From the NCBI GenBank assembly GCA_001766655.1, contig MJCC01000010.1, positions 185,201 through 249,200 of the forward strand: DNA of 64,000 nt. The letters are read 5' to 3'. This DNA is from Phytomonas francai. Lineage: Eukaryota; Euglenozoa; Kinetoplastea; Trypanosomatida; Trypanosomatidae. The notes below the pieces were generated by a model. That model ran no database searches and had not been told where the DNA came from. It worked only from the letters and a program-made list of their open reading frames with translations. The position numbers were made by a program, and so were the translations under genes. Below are positions 31,855 through 42,100 of the stretch, one piece after another (position 1 is the stretch's first letter; each line of letters opens with the position of its first letter).

Positions 31855-32247
31855 ACCTTTCCTTCCTTCATCTTGTCTTCTTCCTCTTTTTTTTTGTGCT
31901 TCAGTTGCATTTAATATTCGCGAAAAGTTGTGTCCATTTATAATTTTGTTTTTCGCAAGTTGATGGAAGCAAAGTTTAGGCACATGGATCTTCCTTGAGG
32001 GGATTAATCGATTCGTTCTGTTAGGAAAAAGACTTTAAATTTATAGCTCCTATATCTTAATTTGTTGTTTGTTAAAATATAATGTTATCGTATAAGCATT
32101 TCGAAAAGTATCGAGAAATATGTGCTCATGTTGAGAAAGAGAGGTGGGTAGGAGTCGGTGCCAAGCATAATTTTGCTTTCACCTTTTCTTACCAAGGATT
32201 TTACCAGAGCCCTACAAGATGCATCCATTTTTTTTTCTTCTCTTTTC

Positions 32248-32263
32248 CACACACACACACACA

Positions 32264-32299
<36 letters not shown>
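32248..32299 (+). repeat. Compound (CA)n(TA)n microsatellite
   Basis: About 19 bases of CA repeat run directly into about 33 bases of TA repeat. Simple-sequence tract in an intergenic region. Confidence 0.95.
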
Positions 32300-32301
<2 letters not shown>

Positions 32302-32437
32302 ATATCTGCGGAGTCTATACAAGTTTTGATTGAATTAGAAAGACTTTTCGTGTTATAGGATTTAGAAACTATGCTATCCACATTTACGCCATTTATTCCG
32401 AATAATAAGTAAATCCGTGAGTCGGGTTACTCTCACT

Positions 32438-33225
32438 ATGTGTGGGACAAACTTGAGCAACTTGCCATCACCATCCTTTAGCGGCTCTTTGTCCCATTGC
32501 TTAAGCGTTGGCGAGGGAGGCGAGCTCGTAGAAAGCTGCTTGAGAGACTTATCCGCAGACAGTTCTCAGGGAAAAATGCCAAGGCACTTTGTGCGCAGAC
32601 AATCCTTTATAATTCAGGCATAAGTCAGGTCACCCCGTTCTTAAATACCCCGGTCACGGCCGAGGCTATGGGGAAAGGCTCACCAAAGGTTCGTATGAAT
32701 GAGGTGAGCAATACCGGCGAGGGTCCGGAAGGACTCCCTCAGGCCTGTGAGGCGGATTTAAATAAACCAAGTGTAGACGATATACCATCCTCCACAATCT
32801 TCCCCCCCACGATCGTATTGCCGCCAGTAGCGAGTTCGACAAGATTTTATTCTTCTGGAACTGCTCTAACCTCGAAGAGGGGGTCTTTATCTTTTTCATT
32901 CACACAGGCTCCGATTCAGGGCGCTAAGACAGTTAGGGAGGTGATTTCGAGCGCCATAGAGTCTGACCTCACCTTCCGTGCGTATTTGAAAGGTGAGATG
33001 GTGCAATGGCCAATGGAGCCAGCCCATGAGGTGCTCGTCTTACTAGAGGGCTTGCTGGAGCGCGTTGTGCCTGATAAACCGGGGGGTAGTGGCTCCCACC
33101 CTGGGTTTTGTCCCAAACCTTTTTCGAAACACCCACCATTTTCCACACCAGCAGTTTCTTTGCCAAGCGTCTCCTCTCCGATGAATCCGAGCCTTGATGC
33201 ACCCATGCGAAACCCCATCCTGTAG
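32438..33225 (+). pseudogene. Frameshifted or N-terminally unclear reading frame upstream of the CNB-like gene
   Basis: An ATG at 32438 opens one frame to 32623. A second frame is open from 32482 to a TAG at 33223-33225, but its first ATG is at 32668. The second frame is protein-like before that ATG: LLKRWRGRRAR resembles an IQ motif with Gln replaced by Leu, followed by a basic helix. This suggests that the coding sequence shifts frame around 32482-32500. From the ATG at 32668 the frame gives 185 residues, with a folded-looking segment (VREVISSAIESDL... HEVLVLLEGLLERV) and a low-complexity Pro/Ser end. The next gene starts 24 bases after the stop in the same frame, too short for a normal trans-splicing spacer. 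It may be the broken 5' part of that gene, a separate gene of 185 residues, or a sequencing error. Confidence 0.5.
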
Positions 33226-33249
33226 CCTGGAGTTAACACCAAGGGGCGC

Positions 33250-34947
33250 ATGGAAGCTGTATGCCCCCCCCCCCCCCCCTGTGGTGTAATAAATAGGCAA
33301 ACAGCCTCGTGGAGGTGGCGAAGTAAGCATTTCCTCACGAACTCTATTCTGTATAGAGGTTACGTATCTGCACCATCCGTACTGGGAGAGAGTCCGTGCA
33401 TCGGTGGCTTCCCTTTTTGTGCAGAGGTCGTGGTGCAGTCAGAGTGGGCGCTGATCGCCAGCATACCTTTCAATGTGTACTGTCGAATTGTCTCATTCTT
33501 GCCGTTAAATTCTCAACGGCAGCTCCTCATGCATGCGCTCAAGCAACGAGAGTTTCTTATGCCTTATTTTGCACCAGTGACGCTAGAACGGCTTTGCGCT
33601 TGCCCATTTTCATCTCGCCTGAAAACAGATGATGTTAATCACCTGAGGGAATATTTGGTGCCTAAAGTGTACGCCGCTGGTATGCTGTGCAGTGAAAGCA
33701 CAAACCCCAAGAACATCTTTTTCATTCGCCGAGGGATCGTGTGTGTGAAGCGGGAGAATGTCAATATAGTCGAGGCCTTTTCGCCGTCCTGCCCAATGAG
33801 TCGCACCCTCTTAACTGAAGGCCACACCTTCGGCGAGGTGCAGTGCATCTCCCACGAAAGCCTTTGTGATTTATTCTACGCGGTGAACCACATTGACATG
33901 TATGTGTTGCGTTTCGATATACTAATTCGGCTTATGAAGCAGTGGCCTGCGGCGCACAAAGCTGTGGTTGCGGCTGCATCGATTTTCAATAAGCTGAACG
34001 CGAAGGAGGCTCCATCGCTTTCCTTCAAGTTGTGTGGAGTCGATATTGCCTTCATAAGGGACGCGGCTAAGCATCAGAGCATCGTGGTTGAGCTAGCAAA
34101 CCTGAAGCCTGCCTCTGCTATTGTGGACAAAGGGAAAATCATGTCTCCTGGTCGCCAGATGTTGGGTGTAGACAACTCGGAGTCCAGCGGGATCCTTTCA
34201 GCAGAACAGGGTTTCAGTCCCACGAAGGGCCTCGCAGCTAAGACGCGAAATCATACCACGAAACGACCCTATTCCTCGTTTCTTGTTAGAGGTTATTCGT
34301 CTGGTTTCACCGAGATCATGAAACGCATTCCATTGTTAGTTCTTCTTGCCAAAGAGGAGAGTCGTGGGGATCTTAGTATTTACTGGAGGTGCGCCATCCT
34401 CAAAAAAGGGGATTTTATCGTTCGACATGGTGAGGAGTGCAACCAGCTATTCCACTTCTCTGAGGATGGCGCGGGGATTATTCTTGACGAGAACCGGTTC
34501 CAGAGGGAAGTCCGGGCCTTCAGCCCTTTCGCAGATGCCCACGACGACGAGCTCGACTTTGGCTATCTTTCCAAATACGAGCTTTTTCCGATTCCATCGG
34601 GGCACACCATTGGCTACACCTGCGTGCGGCGCCACCGCTGGACGCACGGCGTCGTGGCTATGGAGGAGGATTTGGAGGTTTGGGTGCTCGAGCGCTCTGC
34701 GCTTGTATCCTTCCTGTGGAAAGCCAACCTGGAGCACCAGATACAGACCGCGGCCTTACAGTTGTTGCAGCCTCTTTTTTCCCAGCGCGACCGCATCCCT
34801 TTGCTGGACTATCAGCCGTTGCTTTCACCTCTTCCAAACTTCTTATGGAGTGAACATCTGATCCTTAACCTGCATCCGGTTTCGATGGTCGAGTCAAAGG
34901 TGCGGTATCCGGTCTGGCAAGAGGGTGACTTTCCTCTGCCTATGTGA
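33250..34947 (+). CDS. Protein with two degenerate cyclic-nucleotide-binding-like domains
   Basis: Protein of 565 residues from an ATG just before a C16 run that encodes five Pro. The first domain (residues about 130-240) has CNB features: a Gly-turn, NIFFIRRGIVCV, then EGHTFGEV, followed by a helix. The phosphate-binding cassette lacks the conserved Arg (ESLCDLFYAV after FGE), so cyclic nucleotide binding is doubtful. A second CNB-like unit (about 375-490) has KKGDFIVRHGEECNQLFHF and a long insertion. The part between them is polar. The start is uncertain: the C16 run sits in the first ten codons and any change in its length would alter the frame. The upstream reading frame may belong to the same gene. 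Confidence 0.6.
   Translation: MEAVCPPPPPCGVINRQTASWRWRSKHFLTNSILYRGYVSAPSVLGESPCIGGFPFCAEVVVQSEWALIASIPFNVYCRIVSFLPLNSQRQLLMHALKQREFLMPYFAPVTLERLCACPFSSRLKTDDVNHLREYLVPKVYAAGMLCSESTNPKNIFFIRRGIVCVKRENVNIVEAFSPSCPMSRTLLTEGHTFGEVQCISHESLCDLFYAVNHIDMYVLRFDILIRLMKQWPAAHKAVVAAASIFNKLNAKEAPSLSFKLCGVDIAFIRDAAKHQSIVVELANLKPASAIVDKGKIMSPGRQMLGVDNSESSGILSAEQGFSPTKGLAAKTRNHTTKRPYSSFLVRGYSSGFTEIMKRIPLLVLLAKEESRGDLSIYWRCAILKKGDFIVRHGEECNQLFHFSEDGAGIILDENRFQREVRAFSPFADAHDDELDFGYLSKYELFPIPSGHTIGYTCVRRHRWTHGVVAMEEDLEVWVLERSALVSFLWKANLEHQIQTAALQLLQPLFSQRDRIPLLDYQPLLSPLPNFLWSEHLILNLHPVSMVESKVRYPVWQEGDFPLPM
33264..33279 (+). repeat. C16 homopolymer at a gene break
   Basis: Sixteen C directly after the ATG at 33250. 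The other two C16 runs in the window lie in spacers, so this one may mark a polypyrimidine tract or a slippage site rather than true coding sequence. Confidence 0.95.
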
Positions 34948-35681
34948 TGAGCATTGGATGACACATCCACAAACTGGGGGAGGGGGGGGGGAATAACAAG
35001 CGACCTATACTATATTCATTTTTTATTCATTTGACAAATCGTTTTTCACCTTTTCACATTTTACTTTTTTACAATATTAGAGTTTGTTTGTCATTTATTT
35101 TAATAATTATGTTGTATGCTCTGGATCTATATATGTGTATAGACATTGTTTTTGACCTCATTTCCGAGTATTGCTGTTACACATTGAGGGCTAAATAGAC
35201 GCGATACCGTTATCATCGTTCTCTTTTTTTTTATACGAATTTTTAAACCCACTTCGTTTATTCTTTTGGAACGGATACTAGACAATGGGAAACATTGTAG
35301 ATATAAGTTATATATAATAATACTAATAAAAAGTGCAACTGAATACATATAATGAACTCAGCGTATTCTTGTTTTTGCTGTGCCTCGAAATTATTTATGA
35401 AATCTGTGTTTAACATACTAATAAACAGTCCTTGCATTTTTGCTATCGAAATTGGTTTATCTATAAACTAACCAGGAGAAAACAAGAATGGAAAGTAAGC
35501 AGAGGATGAAAAAACAAACTTGTATCTAAAGGATACTCTGATATTCTGAAGTTCTACATTCCCATCAGTGATAATTCTGGTGCTTAAAAGCACTATAAAA
35601 TTAGACATTCTCACAATTTTAGATGATGCAAGCTCAAGCTCCATAATTTTTCCCCTCTTGTCTCAGATAGACATACAATCG

Positions 35682-35712
<31 letters not shown>

Positions 35713-36785
35713 CCTTAGGGAAGGGTTCATTTTCGCGTAGATTGCGCCCTTTTTCCTGCAGGAAGTTTCTTTTTTATTGGTTACATTTTGAATGATTACC
35801 CTAGAATGAGGAAAATACAGGTTCTATGTAAATTATAGCGGCTGTTGCAGGTTATAAAGTAGTTTACACTACCTTCATGAAGAACAAATGTACAGGAAAG
35901 CAGTAAATAGAAAAAGGAGATCATCGTAAAGTTTTTTGCGGGGTGATGTTTTTCATGTTTGGGTTTCAAACCCAAACAAGCGATCAACCTCCAGACGATA
36001 CTACAACGTGGGGTGTGTACACATTATGGGAAGAGTGGTGCATAGTGCGGTGATGTGGCAAATTACACCATTGCATGGATGAATCAACCACCACATTTAC
36101 TGCCACCATCTTGGGTTGGTTCTAACAGTGCTTAGTAATATCTAACACATCGCATAGTACTCTGAACCGGTGATTTTCCCGTCCTCATTCTTTTATTCAA
36201 ATCTCAGACCTGCTCACGTATTTCGATTCAGGGGAATGACCTGCCCGATAATGAGATATTCACATGATGCACAACTGCAACACCCTCTCTACCCTTTTGA
36301 CGTTGAACACGGGAGAGTCAAAGTGGGAATTTTCTTCTTTCATTTATGTTCAATAGTTTTTCCTCAAAGACGGATCTAAGTGAAAAGAGGAATGAATGGT
36401 TCCTTAAAAAACGTAACAGCTACTGAACCATTTAATTACTGTGCTTTTATACCATTTGGAGTAAACTGTAACCTTGTTTTTGTTATACTTTCATATTGGT
36501 TTCAGATTTTTTTTTCAAATGAATTCGGCCTCAAACCCTTTCACGATTTTTTGAAATCTAAAATTTATGTTGTCTGGCACTCGACTCGACGTAAATGGGA
36601 TGCATATCCTTTACCCCTCCTTTTGCAACAGTATCTAACGCACTAACTGTGTAGACATCGCTAGTGCATAGATTTTTCTCAAGGGAAAAAAATAAACATA
36701 AATACCTTTTAACTGTGGGAGGTGTTTTCTATGGTGGGTTTAATAAATATTAACCAGTAAGAATAGCTCCTATGTTTTGACCTAA
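34948..36785. other. Long intergenic region
   Basis: 1838 bases, AT-rich. It holds a G10 run at 34982-34991, a (TA)13 tract at 35682-35707, and a pyrimidine tract at 36605-36625 followed by AG at 36630-36631, the best acceptor for the next gene. Frames at 36170-36379 and 36380-36646 open at GTG codons and are not supported. Confidence 0.5.
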
Positions 36786-38762
36786 ATGTCTCAACCGTTT
36801 TCATTCTCAGATCATGCTGGGAGCAGTTCCGATAAGGGGGTACTCCATGCTAGCGTGATGCGCCTCATGGCTGATTACACGCTTCAGACCTTGGATGAGC
36901 TTTCCGCACTTCAGGACTCCTCATTACCGATCCTGTCCAAGAGAAAGCCTGAAATTGGTAACGCGTGTAACGCATCACCCTCACGTGCGTTTGAGGAGGA
37001 GACGACGTTGCAAATTGCTGACATGGCCGAGGCCAGCACGGATGAGTTACAAGAGCTCACCCTCAGAGCGAAACGGATCGAACGGGTTGTGGGCCTGGTA
37101 GAGCTGTGGGCTCGCCGTCAGCAGGGGGGTTCGATGTATCGAAGCCGACAGGGCCACCTGTTTGATCCCACGAGCACACAGCGTAATGAGGGAATGGTGC
37201 GCTTAAAAACACAAGAAGAAGATAGTAATTCTAGGTGTGCAGGATCGAGCGTGTTCCCAGTTCGAGCACACGGCGCGGTGGCGATACGGGCGGTGGAAGG
37301 CCTTCACGATTGCCTTGCTAGACTCAGTACCGCGGAGGTCTGTCCTGTCGAAATCAAACGCGCAGAGGAGAGCGCCCACGTGATTCGCCCCATCGCGCGT
37401 CCGAGGGGGTTGATCGATGCCGCAATCGAGCTTTATAGCGCCAACGTTCGGACGGTGTTTCGAAAGGTGAGCAAAACCGAGACCAAATCGAAGCCATCGA
37501 GGCCACTATCCGTTTCCACTACATGCGCTTCTGATGGGCCGGAAAGTGCGCAGGAGAGGCAAAAGCGCTCAAGATCTTCGAAAGATGTTAAAGAGCTCCA
37601 GGGGAGCACTACAGCGGTAAGCAACGCAATACCGAGCGTGTTCCAGGAAATAGCGTCTTCCCAAAGGAAGCAGCGGTTCGCCCTTTACACCGGGCGCGTT
37701 CCGCTCCTGCCGAGAGTGGATGCGCTCGCCAGGGGTGTCGCGTCGAATTCTTCGACTTTCATTTACCTCTCGCCCGCACTGCGGCTGTACGCGGGGCTTA
37801 ACCTTTCCGCGGAGCGGCAGATGCTCCAGCGCGCGTGGCGTACGACAAACAAAGCGCAGCTGCTCTTACAGCTTCCTCGGCTGCATCAGGCTGAGAAAGC
37901 TTACCAGGAGCAGCTACGTGAGCTTTTCTCACAGCGAGGCGGGAGCGAATCCAGCGGTAGGCCTTGGCTCAATCTTGGCCTGCACCGCTATTTTCGGTTC
38001 GTGCGCGTCAACGAGGGGGTCCTACGGATGGGCATCCAGCATGGTCTTTTTGTGGACTTTACGTATGACTGTGCGGGTGCGCAATGGGTTGTTTTGAAAT
38101 TGCATTGGAATGTGTGGGTGCTTGCTGCCTCCATTTGGTTTTCGTCATCGCTCTCTCCGAACACAACGGGGCACTCTGTGAGGGCTGGGATGTCATTCAG
38201 GGCAGGGGCAGAAAATTCTGACAGTAGCGCATACACGGACGGCCGTAGCATTCACATCGTGTTGCCGCAGCGTCAGGACGTGATGCTGCGTTTTATACAG
38301 AAAAACCTCACCAAGGGGGGCCTAGAAGATGGCCTGCTTGCCGCCAACCAGTTGCTGTGTATGGTGGTGATGGATACCCTGGCAAAGCAAGCAAGACAGC
38401 TACAGAAATATTTTTTCGTGTCGCTACTCAAGACCTGTTTTGTCGTGGATATTCGACCGGGATCACACCTTGCAGTACAGCTTAGGCTTCCTATCGCTGA
38501 CCATCAGACGCAGTCCGATGGTAGAAATTCCTCAGCTGTTTTGGTCAACTTGCACAAGTTCTACCCCACCGCTGGTACTGTGCTTGTGGAGTCGACGACA
38601 GCGAACGGGAGCTCCACTGCCCATGATGGCTTGAATACGCGACTTTTACTATCCGATGTGTCTCTTGTTGACGGGAACAAACTACTCGTGAATCTCGAGC
38701 AGTGGTTGTGGGAAGGTACTTTCGCCACGGATGTTGTTGCTCGTGAAGCTTCACCTCATTAG
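36786..38762 (+). CDS. Candidate Mediator subunit MED14-like protein
   Basis: Protein of 658 residues. The N-terminal helices (TLQTLDELSALQ, then RAKRIERVVGLVELWARR) have the pattern of the MED14/Rgr1 N-terminus, where two helices end in a ...LLALVKWA motif. After a disordered insert, a region from about 300 has PLLPRVDALARG and a strand-rich unit (VNEGVLRMGIQHGLFVDF ... VVLKLHWNV). It is followed by a helix (MVVMDTLAKQARQLQKYF) and another strand set (CFVVDIRPGSHLAVQLRL). This order matches the repeating wedge module of MED14, the Mediator scaffold that joins its modules and contacts RNA polymerase II. It is far shorter than animal MED14 (about 1450 residues). Kinetoplastids have a divergent Mediator that serves spliced-leader RNA transcription. 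This is inferred from pattern only. Confidence 0.45.
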   Translation: MSQPFSFSDHAGSSSDKGVLHASVMRLMADYTLQTLDELSALQDSSLPILSKRKPEIGNACNASPSRAFEEETTLQIADMAEASTDELQELTLRAKRIERVVGLVELWARRQQGGSMYRSRQGHLFDPTSTQRNEGMVRLKTQEEDSNSRCAGSSVFPVRAHGAVAIRAVEGLHDCLARLSTAEVCPVEIKRAEESAHVIRPIARPRGLIDAAIELYSANVRTVFRKVSKTETKSKPSRPLSVSTTCASDGPESAQERQKRSRSSKDVKELQGSTTAVSNAIPSVFQEIASSQRKQRFALYTGRVPLLPRVDALARGVASNSSTFIYLSPALRLYAGLNLSAERQMLQRAWRTTNKAQLLLQLPRLHQAEKAYQEQLRELFSQRGGSESSGRPWLNLGLHRYFRFVRVNEGVLRMGIQHGLFVDFTYDCAGAQWVVLKLHWNVWVLAASIWFSSSLSPNTTGHSVRAGMSFRAGAENSDSSAYTDGRSIHIVLPQRQDVMLRFIQKNLTKGGLEDGLLAANQLLCMVVMDTLAKQARQLQKYFFVSLLKTCFVVDIRPGSHLAVQLRLPIADHQTQSDGRNSSAVLVNLHKFYPTAGTVLVESTTANGSSTAHDGLNTRLLLSDVSLVDGNKLLVNLEQWLWEGTFATDVVAREASPH

Positions 38763-39118
38763 ATGGATATTTCTGCATAATATTTTAGCCCTTAGCATCG
38801 CATCCTTCAGTTAAGCGAATTCTTAAGGTGTTGAGCGAGATGGGACGCAGGGTTATGAATCGACATAGTGAACCACCACTTGATTTTGCTTTGATTTCAA
38901 ATTTCGTGTACTTCTTGTTTGTCGCTGTGTACAGGTGACGCAACAGAAATTAATCGTTAAGTAATGTATAACAAATTGAACTTTCTTTTTTTGTGTTCTG
39001 ATGCTGTTCGCGTATTACACAGCCAACTTAGTCACCTATGCCATACATTTTTGAATCTATACCCACACAAAAAATCGAATTAGAATAAACTGTTCTCACC
39101 GCATTGGCTGGAGAATCC
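38763..39118. other. Intergenic spacer
   Basis: A pyrimidine tract at about 38978-38998 is followed by AG at 39021-39022. No other feature seen. Confidence 0.45.
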
Positions 39119-42100
39119 ATGAAGGCTCCTAATGAAAAAGTCGACAAGTACGAACGGATACTTGGAAAATACGACTGGCACGCCTCTCACCCGCCGCGGG
39201 GCTATCAGTACGGCGTAGGACGCGGCGCGAAGCCTTTCGTGACCTCAGCCGAGCTTACTGTTGGCGTACCGGGCATGGTGCAAAAGGCGACAGCTGAAGA
39301 AAACGATCTTTTTATGGCGCTGGAGCGGCTAGAGCAGCGCCACCACAAAGACAAAAAGGGGAAAGGAGCGAAAACCCCTGATGCGGAGGGGGGCAATCAC
39401 CCCAGTGGATCCGGAACCACAAAGCTTTCTTTAGAAGATCTCTCTACTGTAGACGTGTCTGGTGTGGGCGCATCGCTGACGGTACGCAGCGCCCGCACCG
39501 AGGTCGTTGAGGCTGCCGAGGAGTATTTCTTTTCAGACGAGAATCGCATTACCACGCACGACTTGCTTCATGGCAAGCATACCGCGACGCAGCGCAACCT
39601 TCAGACGATCCTGGAGATGGGATCCCCGGAGGAGCAGTCGACCTGGATCACCCACGCGAGGGCCTACCGGGAGATGGGGATGCACAAGCGAGCCCAGCAA
39701 ACCCTCGTCGAGGGCTGCGCGCGGACCGGGCGGCAGGGCAGCCTGATCTGGGAGGAGCGGCTGAGCTTCCTGGCGGCGGACGGCGACGAGGCGGCCCGGC
39801 GCCGGCTTCTCGAGGAGGCCACCGAGGCCTTCCCGGGCGGCGAGGCCCTCTGGTGCGAGCTGCTCCGCTGCCAGCCCGCGCACGAGCAGCTCGCGTGGGT
39901 CCAGCGCGCCGTGATCGCGTGCCCGAGGAGCGAGGTGCTTTGGCTGCGGCTCGTCGCCCTCCTGCCCGACCCGCGGGACCAGCGGCGGGTCCTTCAGCGC
40001 GCGCTCCAACACACCCCGCGGCTGCCCTTGCTCTGGGCGAAGCTCGCGCGCGCGGGGGAGGGCTACGAGGCCGGGCTCGAGATCTTCCGGGCGGCCGCGC
40101 GGCGCTACGCCTCGCTGGAGCTCCTCATCGAGACGGCGAAGTTCGTCGAGTGGAGCGCGATCGGGGGCGGGGTCGGGCCCGAGCCCGACGATCGCGCGGC
40201 CCCGCGCGAGGGCGTCTCCGGCCTCGGCGCGGCGGCCGAGCGCGAGATCGAGCGGCTCGTGCGGGTCGCGGCGAAGCACTATTTAGACATCTCCGAGGAT
40301 TCGTCGAGGCGCCGGTGGATGGATCGGGCGAGGGAGTTGTGCGGCGACGGCACTGCGGAGGGTAGCAGGCTGGCCAGGGACCCGAGTACGGGGCTCTTGT
40401 ATCTCTGGACCGCCGCGCACATGTTCCTATACGCGGTTCTCCCCGTGAAGGATGTCGAGCTTGCCGAGTCTCGTCGTGAATCATTCCTGAGCTCGGCAAC
40501 CACGTACCTGTTGGACGTCCTGGCCTTGTTGGACTCGCCGTGGGGACGGCATGAGCAGCTCTGTGCTCTCTGGGCTGGTTGGCTCCTTCTGCAGCCAAGT
40601 AGTGTGGCGGTGAATGGAACGGAAACGGCACCACCTTTACCCAGCAAGTGTGAAACAACCGGGAAGGAAAATCATTCCAATGAAGCGAATCATACGACAG
40701 GGGCACTGTCTAACCTGTCAGAGGCGATGAGCGTGATACGCGCCGCGATCGAAACGGCGCCTCGCGAAGTGCTGGACACCGTTTCGGATCTGTTTACGTG
40801 TGACCAGCCTCAAAAGTTGTCGTCGTCAAGCCCGGAACGGGATGGACATGTGGTGCTTATGGCAACAAAAGAAGAAAACGAGGAGGTTTCGCACACAGAC
40901 CTTTCTGAAGAGGGGATCCCGGGTAAACTAAGGGTCTCGAATGAGTTGAAAGCCCGTGTGCCATTGGTCGCAGTACTTTTGCCCACCCTTTGCAACCCAC
41001 GCTATCTAACCCATGTCGAACTGACGCTTACCATTGCGGATGCTTTTTATCAGCGGGCGTACTACCTCGTTATGCTTCACATTCTAAAACGTGCACAGGA
41101 ATGTGCGGCACCCAGTACCTTGATCGTCGCCGCAACTGCTAAGGCATACGCCGCATTGGGCATGAGTGATGACGCTGATGCGTGCCTTTTGAAGGCGACT
41201 GTGAGCAGTTCTAATGCTTCCCGAGAGGTGGCAACAGAGCCTGGGGTTAGGGGCCTGAGCGACGACTTGGTGTGGGTAAAGCTTGCTGTTCACCGTCGGA
41301 GCCGAGGGCAAGAGATCACGGCACTGGTTGAGGAGGGGATCCGGATCATCCCCTGCTCGCCGCGACTGTGGCTCATGCGCCTAGAGGAGATGCGAAAGAT
41401 CATTTTGGATGCGAAAGCTGCATCCAAGGACTTTCTCATTCCGCCGGATCTCGTTGTACAGATACGCAAGCTATACAGTAGGGCATTGTCCACCGAACAC
41501 TGCTACTATGAGGCGTCAGTGTGGATCTATGCAGCCGTCCGGATTGAGTCTGAGCTATTTTTTTCCGCGGTAACCGCTCGTGCCTTACTGCTCAACGCCG
41601 AAGTTATTATCGGCGCTGCTAAGACTGGCCGCGGCAGCTTCCCCTCGCGCGTAAATAGCGGTGGGTTTTTGCACAACCGCATCGCTGAGGCCACGGCAGC
41701 CCTTGGGCTTGCCAGAGCATCCGTTGAGCGGTTACACGTTGGCGATGCGGCCGCTTTGGAGGTGGTCAAGGAGACCCTCCAGAAGCTTCCAAAGATGAGC
41801 GATGGTACCTTTACGATCCCTGTGGGTGAGCTCCTGCAGTTGTATATCGACCTTGAGCCGCCTTCTTCCCGTGGACGCTCGGCTGCGTGTGTGATGAAGC
41901 AGTGGAAGTCGCGCGACGCGCTCGCGCTGATATCCGTTGCGAAGCTTTATCATCAGGTCGGAGACCACCAGAAGGCGTTTAATCAAGCCCTGAAGGCTGT
42001 TGAGTCTGGAAATGGCCGCTGTGGTGATGCCATTGCCCTGCTGTGGAGACTGGCACAGCTCCCGGCCTACCAGGAATTGGTCGGTCAGCGACTGGAGGGC

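Larger units (their letters stand above)
30885..32437. other. Intergenic region with strong splice tract, hairpins and microsatellite
   Basis: 1553 bases with no supported protein gene. A strong pyrimidine tract at 31857-31902 ends in AG at 31903-31904. Just upstream, at 31780-31860, is a cluster of short direct and inverted repeats. A compound (CA)n(TA)n microsatellite lies at about 32248-32299. Open frames at 31155-31391 and 32082-32333 are low complexity; the second runs through the microsatellite. Confidence 0.55.

Noticed and set aside
32082..32333. 83-codon frame ending in the TA microsatellite
   Set aside because: A large part of it encodes the repeat (His-Thr and Ile-Tyr runs).
36170..36646. 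Two consecutive open frames in the long spacer
   Set aside because: Both open at GTG, are AT-driven and show no domain.
39533..40279. 248-codon antisense frame inside PRP6
   Set aside because: It lies wholly in the extreme GC patch, where stop codons are rare; the protein is Arg/Ala/Pro-rich without domains, and every supported gene is on the + strand.
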